Below the pieces are notes generated by a model. The model was not told the DNA's origin, ran no database searches, and saw only the letters and a list, made by a program, of their open reading frames with translations. From Betaproteobacteria bacterium (GTDB lineage Bacteria; Pseudomonadota; Gammaproteobacteria; Burkholderiales; Casimicrobiaceae): a stretch of 60,079 bases of DNA. The stretch spans positions 1-60,079 of the forward strand of contig READ01000028.1 in assembly GCA_004293675.1 (NCBI GenBank), given 5' to 3'. The translations under genes were made by a program, and so were the position numbers. This document shows positions 1-7,045 of the stretch, piece after piece; position 1 is the stretch's first letter, and every line of letters begins with the position of its first letter.

Positions 1-282
1 ATCGAGTGCCGCAGCCTGCGCTTGGTGGCGCTCAGCGCGCGCGGTGGAGACCGGGCGAAGCCTCTCGGTTCGCCCTTCCTGCGCGTTGATGAAATCCATG
101 CGCAGACGGCACGTTGCCTCCCGCGTACGACCGAGCACCGCAGCGGTTTGCTCCAACGTTAGCCCCGCCTCTAGCGGCAACAACACGGCGAGCGCCTGAC
201 GCAGCTGTTTGACGCTCTTCGCGCGATGACAAAGCTCTCGCGCGGCATCCAGATGCGCGTGACCTGTAAAGGGACGTGCCAT
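1..282 (-). CDS. Transposase-like HTH protein, N-terminal part, cut by the window edge
   Basis: A reading frame opens at ATG 282 on the minus strand and runs without a stop for 94 codons to the first base of the window, so its C-terminus lies outside. The start MARPFTGHAHL is followed by a helical region and a helix-turn-helix stretch (LEQTAAVLGRTREATCRLR, about residues 43-61). This resembles the N-terminal winged-helix region of IS630-type transposases and related small HTH proteins. No DDE catalytic domain is visible because the sequence ends. It could be an intact insertion sequence or an isolated remnant. The family assignment comes from recognition of the HTH pattern only. Confidence 0.5.
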   Translation of the reverse strand, partial: MARPFTGHAHLDAARELCHRAKSVKQLRQALAVLLPLEAGLTLEQTAAVLGRTREATCRLRMDFINAQEGRTERLRPVSTARAERHQAQAAALD

Positions 283-826
283 TGAAAACTCCATTAGTTT
301 GGAGTCCTAATTATTGACTATATCTAATGGAATTGGAATTAGAGAGTTTCATCACAATTCCTTTCGATTGATCGGTTTGCGCTGAACTGCGACTTCGCGT
401 GCTCGCAGACACTTCGCAACTCAAGGGGAAAATATGCAAACCGTGTGTAACAGTCCGCAAAAGCGTGATGAACCTTACAGTGTTAAAAGCCGCTCCTGCG
501 CAGGGGCAATAGGTGCGGTTCACAGAGGCGATGTCACAGCCGTGACTTGAGGCGATAGAAAACCTTAGAAAGCGAAGTTAAGCGATGGTCGACCTTCGCT
601 ACGGCGATGTTTTATTGATCGTCTGTTCACTTATCTGCCACGCGCGTGCCGATGCGAAACAGGAGGTGCCGCACTGGACGTCGAGCTGCATAGGGATAAG
701 GTCGAGCTCATTCTGAGGATGAGCCAGACAGATCGGTGCCCTCGGGCAGGTACTCACGCGGCAAGCGATTGGTGTTTTCGTTGAAGCTGCGCTACCCTGC
801 CCGATTAACGTGCCTTTAGTGGAACG
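283..826. other. Intergenic region with no convincing gene
   Basis: This 544-bp stretch lies between the stop of the TonB receptor and the start of the transposase-like gene. It contains a 7-bp inverted repeat, CCATTAG (291-297) and CTAATGG (324-330), just upstream of the transposase-like start. This could be an operator or an insertion-sequence end. Short frames in both directions show no recognisable protein features. I see no RNA gene. Confidence 0.5.
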
Positions 827-2941
827 TTAGAAACTCATCTCTATGCCAGCTCGCACGCCGCGCCCCGGTAGCGGCGAAAGTTCACGTACGGTGCGCAGAG
901 ACGTTGCGTTGTAGGCCAATTCGTTGGTGATGTTGCTCGCGCGGACGAACGCCACACCGCTCCAACGATTCCACAAGAGCGCTTTCGACAACGAAAGATT
1001 GACAATCGTTGACGAAGGCGTTTCGCCGTTGCCCGCCGCGTTATCAAACCGCTCAACCGTTGGAATTCGCGATTGCTTAGCCGCATGCACGAGCTCTCCG
1101 CGAAGCGTCCACCCTGCCATTTTGTAGGCCGCACCGAGCGTAAATCGCGTGGGTGCGATGCGTGGAAGCGGCTCACCGGTGATGCGATTGCTGGCTCGAA
1201 CGATGTCAAACTTGCCAGATAAATCGAGCGTAGACACGCCATCGAGCACGCGCCACGTCGTCTCGGCTTCAAGCCCGTAAAAGCGAGCCGGAACTGCCGT
1301 GAACGCGTAGATCGGTAGCGACTCGATCTCGCCGTCTTCGCCAATGCCTTCGAAGTTTGCGCCGGTGGCATCGAGCGAAATGTAGTCGCGGTGCCGCGAG
1401 GTGAACGCGGTGAGCTGTGCGCTGTGCGCTCCGTGCTTCCAAGTCACGCCCAGGTCGAGCTGCGTTGAGCGCTCTTTTTTTAGGTTTGGATTGCCGAGTT
1501 CGTAAGCAGCGGTGGCTACATGAACGCCGTCTGCGTAGCGCTCGAAATAGCTCGGCGCGCGCTCAGAGTACGCAAGGTTTCCGGTCAACGATAAGGTTTT
1601 CGACAAGCGCTGTGTCACACCCACCGATGCCGAGCCCAAACTGTCACGTCGTGAATCGGCCGCACCAAATCGCAGCTCGCCCTCGTCCGTTAGCACCTCC
1701 GACGTGCTGACGCGTGAGCGCTCGAAACGGCCGCCGAAGGACACATCGGTGGTGCCGAAACTAGCCTGTTGCAGCGCAAACAGCGCGAGCGACTGCGTTT
1801 TGCTGGGTGGAACAAATGCTTCCTCGCCAATGGCGCTGAACTTCGTGGTTTCTGAATCGAGCCCGACGACTGAGCGCCAAGCGCCGACGTTGGCGGTTTT
1901 TGCTTCAACGCGCCACTGTTGGCCGCGGTTCTTGAAGGTGGTGCCGATCTCGGTGCCCTCCAACTCTTGATGTTGGTATTTCGTTGAGGCAAAGAGCCCG
2001 CTGACTTCACGAATCAATCCGCTGGAAAAACGTTGGCGGCCTTCCAGTGTGGCTTTGTCGCGCTTCATGTCGATCGTGACTTCGTCCTCGACCACCACAC
2101 CGTAGCGGCTCTTGTATTGATCGATTGACGCGCCAATAAAGCCGTCGCGACCAATCCATGATGCGCCTGCGGCGGCTGAAGTTGATTTGAGCGCTGAGTT
2201 GACTACGCGATCTACCGTTTCACCATCGGGCCGCGTGAATTGCGGCACTCGCAAATCGTCGGTGTCGCGTCGCGTCGCGTCAAGGTGAAAGCTCATTGAA
2301 CCCGCGCTGGCGTCGAGCCGCGCGGCACCCAATTGGACGCGTTCAGCGCCGCCAAATTGTGTGCTCACTCCAAACGATGGCGTTCTGAACAATTGTTTGG
2401 GGATACGGTTGCTGATGGCGTTGACCACACCTCCGACCGCGGAGCCACCGTAGAGTAGCGCTGCGGGCCCACGAAGTACTTCGATACGCTCTACCGCAAT
2501 CGGATCGATTGGCACGGCATGGTCAAACGACAGTGAAGCAGCATCGGTGGACGCCGCGCCGTTTTCCAGCACGCGAATTCGCTCGCTATCGTGGCCGCGA
2601 ATAATCGGTCGCGATGAATTCGGACCGAAGTAGGTTGATGACACGCCGGGTAAGCCTGACAAGGTTTCGCCGAGCGTGGCGCTTTGCCGTTGCTGTAGGG
2701 CCTCGCCGAAGAGCACGGAGCGCGCAGCACCCGCATCGGCGTTACCAAACGGATTGCCTGTAACGATGACCGGCTCGACGGTTTGCGTGGCGGCTGCGGG
2801 CTTGCTCGCGTCAGCCGGTGCAACCGAACTTTGCGCGGCGCTGTGAGTGGCGGCGCTCGTCAGCGCCAACGCAATTGCTGAGGCGAGCACACGTGCGCCG
2901 TGCGGTCGCGCCAATTGAAATGGATGAGGATTGATATTCAT
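827..2941 (-). CDS. TonB-dependent outer-membrane receptor, ZnuD-like (probable zinc or metal uptake)
   Basis: 704 residues, a normal length for a TonB-dependent transporter. Residues 1-36 form a signal peptide ending near THSAAQ. A TonB-box-like stretch (EPVIVTG) follows, then the plug domain (about 60-185) with the typical RIEVLRGPAALLYG segment, then a 22-strand type barrel ending in the aromatic C-terminal residue (EMSF). The barrel segment NLAYSERAPSYFERYADG, followed by HVATAAYELGNPNLKKE, resembles the ZnuD family of zinc receptors. The gene is preceded on the same strand by a histidine-rich exported protein, which supports metal uptake. The energy source would be the TonB-ExbB-ExbD system, which is not in this window. 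Receptor class is certain; the zinc substrate is inferred. Confidence 0.9.
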   Translation of the reverse strand: MNINPHPFQLARPHGARVLASAIALALTSAATHSAAQSSVAPADASKPAAATQTVEPVIVTGNPFGNADAGAARSVLFGEALQQRQSATLGETLSGLPGVSSTYFGPNSSRPIIRGHDSERIRVLENGAASTDAASLSFDHAVPIDPIAVERIEVLRGPAALLYGGSAVGGVVNAISNRIPKQLFRTPSFGVSTQFGGAERVQLGAARLDASAGSMSFHLDATRRDTDDLRVPQFTRPDGETVDRVVNSALKSTSAAAGASWIGRDGFIGASIDQYKSRYGVVVEDEVTIDMKRDKATLEGRQRFSSGLIREVSGLFASTKYQHQELEGTEIGTTFKNRGQQWRVEAKTANVGAWRSVVGLDSETTKFSAIGEEAFVPPSKTQSLALFALQQASFGTTDVSFGGRFERSRVSTSEVLTDEGELRFGAADSRRDSLGSASVGVTQRLSKTLSLTGNLAYSERAPSYFERYADGVHVATAAYELGNPNLKKERSTQLDLGVTWKHGAHSAQLTAFTSRHRDYISLDATGANFEGIGEDGEIESLPIYAFTAVPARFYGLEAETTWRVLDGVSTLDLSGKFDIVRASNRITGEPLPRIAPTRFTLGAAYKMAGWTLRGELVHAAKQSRIPTVERFDNAAGNGETPSSTIVNLSLSKALLWNRWSGVAFVRASNITNELAYNATSLRTVRELSPLPGRGVRAGIEMSF

Positions 2942-3107
2942 GGTGGATGGCTTTCGTGGGCGGGCGTTGAGCGATCAACGCGCCGCGAATTCGTAAAGAC
3001 ACACGCAAACGGCATCGCACGCGCTCGATAGTGGTCGAGCCGGTGCGGCGGCGGTGGCGTATGTGGAGGGCTCTGCGCGGTGCCCGCGCCAGAGGGGGCG
3101 TAGCCGC

Positions 3108-3521
3108 TTAGACGGGTGGGCCGCGCGCAGTAGCACGAGCAAAGCGTGCCTGAACGACGGCGAGCTCAACACCCGCAAGGTCCATCGACGACGGCGTCGC
3201 GAATCGAGTGGTTGCGATGGCTACTGCCAACAGATCAGAGCCAGCGTATGCGTCGTAGCGATCGCAATCGATGGACTCGTGATGGCCTAGGGCAGCCAGG
3301 TCGAGCCAGTCTGGATGCTCGGCCGAGTGCGATCGGTGATCATGAGCGTGGTCGTGATCGCGCGAGTGCTCGTGAGCATGCGCCGAGTGAGCGGCCCCCG
3401 CTGCAGCGTGCTCCGAAACATGCGGCGCGTGGGCAACGCGGTGCACTGCCGCGAACCACTGCAGGCTCGCGAAGTGCGCGACCAGCAGAACGACTAAAAA
3501 ATATTGAGAATGAATTCGCAC
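3108..3521 (-). CDS. Small histidine-rich exported protein upstream of the receptor
   Basis: 137 residues from a GTG at 3521. The N-terminus (MRIHSQYFLVVLLVAHFASLQ) is a signal-peptide or single-membrane segment. The middle (about residues 32-70) is very rich in His, Asp and Glu, with patterns such as HAHEHSRDHDHAHDH, typical of zinc- or copper-binding proteins. The C-terminal half is ordinary and of unknown fold. It lies 166 bp upstream of the TonB receptor on the same strand, so a shared transcript is plausible, and it may buffer or hand over metal in the periplasm. The start is uncertain: no strong ribosome-binding site precedes it, and TGCTACCCTA lies immediately upstream. Confidence 0.65.
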   Translation of the reverse strand: MRIHSQYFLVVLLVAHFASLQWFAAVHRVAHAPHVSEHAAAGAAHSAHAHEHSRDHDHAHDHRSHSAEHPDWLDLAALGHHESIDCDRYDAYAGSDLLAVAIATTRFATPSSMDLAGVELAVVQARFARATARGPPV

Positions 3522-3590
3522 TTTGCTAGGGTAGCAGAGCTGTCAAGTGGCAGCCCACTAACGCCGAGGCGCGTTATCAACTATGTCTCT

Positions 3591-3615
3591 CTACCCCATA
3601 TGAATTGGGGGATAG
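3591..3615. repeat. 25-bp quasi-palindrome, copy 1 (3591)
   Basis: Arms CTACCCC and GGGATAG flank the 11-base core ATATGAATTGG. The palindrome extends outward (TCTCTA to the left, ATAGAGA to the right). It follows the N5-CC-N11-GG-N5 architecture shared with seven other intergenic sites here. It ends 8 bp before the left inverted repeat of the 3.39-kb element and lies between divergently oriented genes. Confidence 0.7.
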
Positions 3616-3622
3616 AGAAACA

Positions 3623-3654
3623 TTAGTGGCTATTTCGGGTAGGGGGTCATTTTG
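3623..3654 (+). repeat. Left terminal inverted repeat of the 3.39-kb element
   Basis: Begins TTAGTGGC, contains TTTCGGGTAG and GGGTCA, and ends TTTG. It matches the reverse complement of 6983-7014 at 28 of 32 positions; the mismatches are at positions 9, 10, 21 and 28. A further GTTACAA is shared about 20 bp inside both ends. Confidence 0.8.
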
Positions 3655-3677
3655 GCGCACATTTCAGTTACAAATGA

Positions 3678-3706
3678 TTGAGCCCTGTTGAGCGAAGTGC
3701 TACCCT
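3678..3706 (+). promoter_or_regulatory. Candidate promoter for the KGG-motif gene, possibly leaderless
   Basis: TTGAGC (3678-3683) is followed after 17 bp by TACCCT (3701-3706), which carries an extended -10 (TGC) just before it. The expected transcription start falls at about 3713, the A of the ATG, and no ribosome-binding site precedes the start. This suggests a leaderless mRNA. The call rests on pattern recognition only. Confidence 0.45.
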
Positions 3707-3712
3707 ACCCGT

Positions 3713-3916
3713 ATGAGTAGAAAAGACATGAACACGACTGCGTTTGACATCGCTCAGCTAGCAACGGGAGAAGTCGCCGCGCCTTCTGCCCATAAAATTG
3801 CAAGCAAGAGGGGCGGGCTAAAAGGCGGCAAGGCGCGCATGGATGCGATGACTCCTGAACAGCGCAGCGACCTCGCCAAGAAGGCCGCAGCTAAACGCTG
3901 GGGCTCAAAAGCCTAG
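3713..3916 (+). CDS. Small basic protein with KGG-KAR...KRW motif, unknown function
   Basis: 67 residues. The C-terminal half has KGGKAR at residues 37-42, then MTPEQRSDLAKKAAAKRW (46-63), a compact lysine/alanine-rich pattern found in many small bacterial proteins of unknown function. The first 30 residues look unstructured. The same motif (KGGKAR ... ANARW) is repeated at the N-terminus of the convergent P63C-domain protein, whose 3' end overlaps this gene by 12 bp. The shared motif suggests a common partner, perhaps nucleic acid given the charge, but no function is known to me. Confidence 0.6.
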   Translation: MSRKDMNTTAFDIAQLATGEVAAPSAHKIASKRGGLKGGKARMDAMTPEQRSDLAKKAAAKRWGSKA

Positions 3917-4909
3917 TTCGTAGGTCGTTCCTTTTTTGGGAAGCATTTCGTCCATCATTTTTTTGAACTGCTCCCATTGGTCGCCGCCACGACGTAAAGC
4001 GGCGCGCTGAATAGTCAGCACTGTGAACATCTGTTGGGCGTAGAGTTTCTCGCCGTCCTCGTCAAACCATTGATGATTTTTGAATTTGCGTCTACCCTTC
4101 GCGTCTTTTGGATTGCGCTTGTCGAATTCTTCCTTTAATCCCGGCGCGAGGCGTTCGTAAATGAGGTCGTTGGTGTATTTCCCAACAACGCTGTAACGGT
4201 TCTTCTGCATGCCGGGCCATATCCAGCCCTTTAACTTGTAGATGTTCTCGTAATACTCATCTGGGAAACGCTTCACCCACGCGGCTAACTCTTTTAGCAA
4301 AATGGTCTCAAGGTACGACTTGAGCGCGTCGGCGGGGCGTACGTTTTGGTATCCCGTGGCCTCATCAATCAGCGCCGCGATACCAACCTTTGCGAATGCC
4401 CTTACTAGCAACTCGCACTGAGCCGCAACTACTTCGTGTCGCGCACTGAGTGGAAGCCCCTGTTTTCTGGCTTCCAGCAATCCATCGCAAATATCCACGA
4501 GCATTTCGCAGTTGTAACCGTTAATTAGACGGCCTTGAAATCGGACCTTTTTGGGTGAAAAGTGGTCCGGGCTTTTTCCCCTAAAAATCAAAGGGTTAAG
4601 TTGTTTATTGTTCAAAAGTCGGGTCATTCTGGACCCAGGCTTTTGCCCGTTATCGGGAACCTCTATGTCGACCAAGCGCAGCGCCTCTTGCATGCCTCGC
4701 CCCGACAGCAACCGCTCTCCGTCCACCGTTACATAACAAGGAAGAGAGATACCGCCTAGCGACACGTCGCCTGAATACAAAACCTCGGGAAACTCATTGC
4801 TCCATCGGGCATTGGCTCCCAGCGCTGCAATTTCGCTTAGTTGATCCTTTTCAAGATTGGCGGCCCTTGCTTTGCCGCCCTTCGATGCGCCGCTTTCGTT
4901 ACCGTCCAT
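3905..4909 (-). CDS. P63C-domain protein
   Basis: 334 residues. Residues 10-36 carry the KGGKAR...ARW motif also seen in the convergent small protein. The centre contains GIAALIDEATGYQ (176-188), the hallmark of the phage-associated P63C domain, followed by a Trp- and Lys-rich region (about 210-280). Proteins of this family occur in phages and bacterial genomes; their activity is not established to my knowledge. The gene is divergent from the IS1-like transposase. The 67-bp gap upstream of its start and the DNA just beyond it hold three ATGCTTGC repeats likely to be regulatory. Domain assignment is confident; role is unknown. Confidence 0.8.
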   Translation of the reverse strand: MDGNESGASKGGKARAANLEKDQLSEIAALGANARWSNEFPEVLYSGDVSLGGISLPCYVTVDGERLLSGRGMQEALRLVDIEVPDNGQKPGSRMTRLLNNKQLNPLIFRGKSPDHFSPKKVRFQGRLINGYNCEMLVDICDGLLEARKQGLPLSARHEVVAAQCELLVRAFAKVGIAALIDEATGYQNVRPADALKSYLETILLKELAAWVKRFPDEYYENIYKLKGWIWPGMQKNRYSVVGKYTNDLIYERLAPGLKEEFDKRNPKDAKGRRKFKNHQWFDEDGEKLYAQQMFTVLTIQRAALRRGGDQWEQFKKMMDEMLPKKGTTYELGF

Positions 4910-4929
4910 TGCTTACTCCTTTGTGATGT

Positions 4930-4983
4930 ATGCTTGCCATTATATAACAGCAAGCATTGAGGCGCACAACTAAAAATGCTTGC
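4930..4983. promoter_or_regulatory. Three ATGCTTGC operator-like repeats between divergent P63C and transposase genes
   Basis: ATGCTTGC occurs at 4930-4937 (plus), 4950-4957 (minus) and 4976-4983 (plus), each followed by a similar AT-rich tail (CATTATA, TGTTATA, TATAAGT). The first two form an 8-bp inverted repeat with a 12-bp spacer. They cover the region between the two divergent starts and end 9 bp before the TTGACA box of the transposase promoter. This is a typical operator layout. The regulator is unknown. Confidence 0.6.
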
Positions 4984-4991
4984 TATAAGTG

Positions 4992-5019
4992 TTGACAATT
5001 ACATTCACTCTGGCATAAT
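4992..5019 (+). promoter_or_regulatory. Promoter of the IS1-like transposase gene
   Basis: TTGACA (4992-4997), a 16-bp spacer and CATAAT (5014-5019) form a near-consensus sigma-70 promoter. The predicted start of transcription is about 5026, next to the ATG at 5027, so the mRNA may be leaderless. An upstream ATG at 4976 would lie before the promoter. Confidence 0.6.
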
Positions 5020-5026
5020 GTTCATT

Positions 5027-5866
5027 ATGAACTCGCTAAACATCAAGCGCAAGGCAATGATTCTTTCCCTTCTTTGCGAGGGAAACAGCATTGCAAGTAC
5101 GTGCCGCATCACTGGCGCGGTCAAGAATACGGTCATTCGTTTGCTGCTGGAAGTCGGCACGGCGTGTGACGCGTATCAAGATCGCGTGTTGCGGAACCTG
5201 AAAACCCAGCGCGTTCAATGCGACGAAATCTGGTCCTTCGTCGGATCAAAAGAAAAGAACACCACGCCAAAGGCAAAGCGCAAAGAAAACGGCGACGCGT
5301 GGACTTGGACGGCCATTGATGCCGATTCAAAACTGATCGTTTCGTGGCTTGTAGGCGGTCGTGATGCAGGTTACGCGCATGACTTCATGCAGGACGTTGC
5401 AAGCCGCTTGGCGAGCCGGGTACAGCTCACCGTTGACGGGCACAAGCCTTACCTACAGGCCGTTGCGAACGCATTCGGAAACGATATTGATTTCGCCCAG
5501 CTCATCAAAGTCTATGGAGCACCGCAAGATCGCGAAGCAAGCCGCCGCTACAGCCCCGCAGAGTGCAGCGGCACGATCATCGGGAAGACGATTGGCGACC
5601 CTGAGTGTGAGCACATTTCAACGTCACTCGTAGAGCGCCAGAATCTCACGATGCGCATGTCAATGCGTCGGTTCACGCGGCTTACAAACGGATTCAGCAA
5701 GAAGTTCGCGAACCATGAAGCCGCTGTTGCGCTTCACTTCATGCACTACAACTTTTGCCGCCAACACAAAACGCTTCGCGTCACGCCAGCCATGGAAGTC
5801 GGAATCTGCGATTACATCTGGTCAATGGAAGACGTGTTGATGATGGTTGAGACGATGGATCGCTAA
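5027..5866 (+). CDS. IS1-family-like DDE transposase
   Basis: 279 residues from the ATG at 5027, chosen because the promoter boxes lie just upstream; an in-frame ATG at 4976 would add 17 residues. An N-terminal HTH (residues about 8-40) is followed by an RNase-H-like catalytic domain with CDEIWSFVGSK (D66), TVDGHKPY (D137) and LVERQNLTMRMSMRRF (E203). This gives a complete DDE triad of the IS1 type seen in many single-ORF genes. The C-terminal HYNFCRQHKTLRVTPAME segment is also typical. It ends inside the 3' end of the convergent Abi gene (4-bp overlap). No IS1-like ends flank the gene directly; the nearest inverted repeats are those of the whole 3.39-kb element. Confidence 0.85.
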   Translation: MNSLNIKRKAMILSLLCEGNSIASTCRITGAVKNTVIRLLLEVGTACDAYQDRVLRNLKTQRVQCDEIWSFVGSKEKNTTPKAKRKENGDAWTWTAIDADSKLIVSWLVGGRDAGYAHDFMQDVASRLASRVQLTVDGHKPYLQAVANAFGNDIDFAQLIKVYGAPQDREASRRYSPAECSGTIIGKTIGDPECEHISTSLVERQNLTMRMSMRRFTRLTNGFSKKFANHEAAVALHFMHYNFCRQHKTLRVTPAMEVGICDYIWSMEDVLMMVETMDR

Positions 5867-6795
5867 ACCCACAGCGGCAAGGTTTCCCAATCTGGCGGGA
5901 AGCCAGCGGCACTTAATCCAATCAATGGCGTAGTGGGAAAAGTGTGGCTGAGGCTTTTTAGCTTCGTATGCCATGCCCGATCTGATTGGCAACATTGCAA
6001 TAGCGTTCTGAGAATCGCCAATGTTGCGTACGTCTTCGCTTTTCTAGATTCTGGCAGGGCAACGTGCACTAGCTTGGGGGCTCTCGTGCTATCAGGCAAA
6101 CGCGGCACCTCTGGGTTTGTTCGGTTCCATAGTCTGGAATGATGAGCGGCCACATTTCGCGCAAACGATAGATTACGAAGCCAACTGCCGAATACCTCTG
6201 AATCAAGCATCCCGAAAAGGTTTGCGACATAAGCCCGGTCTCGACGTTCCATGCCTTCGTAAAAGCGCGACAACATGCCGAAAGACCACAATTCAATGCC
6301 TACCCAAATAGGCATGGAACCGCCGTACGCGCGTCGATGGTGTACTACAAACTCCTCTTTTGAGTCGGCAACAACTTTGTTGTATTTCCCAATCCACTCC
6401 TGATGTTTGCTGGGGTTGCCATTGCAAAACTTACCGTCCAATAGCTTGGGCTTTAGGTGCGCCTCCTGATCTACTCGCCCCAAACGGTGGGCGATCGCGG
6501 TACGAGTCGCAATCTCTACGGTTTCGATGCCATTAAGTACCAGCAATCGAAGCGCCTTGTCGAACTCTGCAACCTGACAAACCATATCCAACGTCGCTCC
6601 GGCTTTAAAGCTTGCAGCGGTGCCCGGAACGCTTGCGACGTCTCGTAGCGGAAACGAGTATCCGGCCAAGCGGTAATACCCGTAATGCGAAAGCGCATGC
6701 GTGGCTGCGTTATCGTCGGAAATGGCTAGGCCGCGACTCTTCAAGAGCGCAATCTGCTCGGGATAGGACAGATGTGGCTTAAGGGTTGCGGGCAC
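5863..6795 (-). CDS. Abi_2 family abortive-infection protein (AbiD/AbiF-like, HEPN fold)
   Basis: 310 residues from a GTG at 6795. The N-terminal LSYPEQIALLKSRGL and YGYYRLAGYSFPLR (38-51) are hallmarks of the Abi_2 family. Residues 211-225 contain FARNVAAHHSRLWNR, which holds an R-x4-H motif (R213, H218) as in HEPN ribonucleases. Family members abort phage infection, probably by cleaving RNA. Length is normal and the active-site motif is intact. It is the last gene inside the inverted-repeat-bounded element, so defence may be its cargo function. Family is confident; activity against any phage is inferred. Confidence 0.85.
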   Translation of the reverse strand: MPATLKPHLSYPEQIALLKSRGLAISDDNAATHALSHYGYYRLAGYSFPLRDVASVPGTAASFKAGATLDMVCQVAEFDKALRLLVLNGIETVEIATRTAIAHRLGRVDQEAHLKPKLLDGKFCNGNPSKHQEWIGKYNKVVADSKEEFVVHHRRAYGGSMPIWVGIELWSFGMLSRFYEGMERRDRAYVANLFGMLDSEVFGSWLRNLSFARNVAAHHSRLWNRTNPEVPRLPDSTRAPKLVHVALPESRKAKTYATLAILRTLLQCCQSDRAWHTKLKSLSHTFPTTPLIGLSAAGFPPDWETLPLWV

Positions 6796-6982
6796 GTTTC
6801 AGAGCTACAAAAGGAAACCCCCCACTTGACGCACCGCGCTTTCGCCGGGGACAGAGGTGAGGGGCATGTTGCTGCTTATTTTAAGTTGGCTAAACTGTAA
6901 GTCAATAGCTGCGCTTACAAAAAAATAGAGTTGCAAGCAAGTACCGAAGTGTTTCGCCCCTAACTTGTAACAAGAACAATCT

Positions 6983-7014
6983 CAAACTGACCCACTACCC
7001 GAAAACGCCACTAA
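6983..7014 (-). repeat. Right terminal inverted repeat of the 3.39-kb element
   Basis: Reads on the minus strand TTAGTGGC, then TTTCGGGTAG, GGGTCA and TTTG, matching the left end at 28 of 32 positions. It lies between the Abi gene and the S9 peptidase. Reading outward, it is followed within 2 bp by a partial copy of the dispersed palindrome (7016-7040). Confidence 0.8.
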
Positions 7015-7015
7015 A

Positions 7016-7040
7016 CGACCATTTCATAGGGCATCTATAG
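7016..7040 (-). repeat. Partial copy of the 25-bp palindrome next to the right element end
   Basis: On the minus strand it reads CTATAGAT, then GCCCTATGAAAT, almost the same as GCCCTTTGAAAT in the copy at 24513. The second arm is degenerate, as if cut or altered next to the element end. Confidence 0.4.
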
Positions 7041-7045
7041 AAAAG

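Larger units (their letters stand above)
3623..7014. mobile_element. 3.39-kb element bounded by 32-bp inverted repeats, carrying IS1-like transposase, P63C, KGG and Abi genes
   Basis: The two ends (3623-3654 and 6983-7014) are inverted copies matching at 28 of 32 positions. Between them lie four genes with accessory character: a 67-residue KGG-motif protein, a P63C-domain protein, an IS1-like DDE transposase and an Abi_2 abortive-infection protein. Housekeeping-type genes resume immediately beyond the right end. I found no clear target-site duplication, so the exact ends may be off by a few bases. The repeats do not look like canonical IS1 ends, so mobilisation by another transposase in trans is possible. 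Whether the element moves as a unit is inference. Confidence 0.7.

Noticed and set aside
3573-3585. GTTATCAACTATG as a Zur box for the zinc-type receptor
   Set aside because: It lacks the dyad symmetry of known Zur operators; only the GTTAT half fits.
3610-7027. Target-site duplication at the ends of the 3.39-kb element
   Set aside because: The bases outside the two ends do not form a direct repeat longer than one or two bases, so none is claimed.
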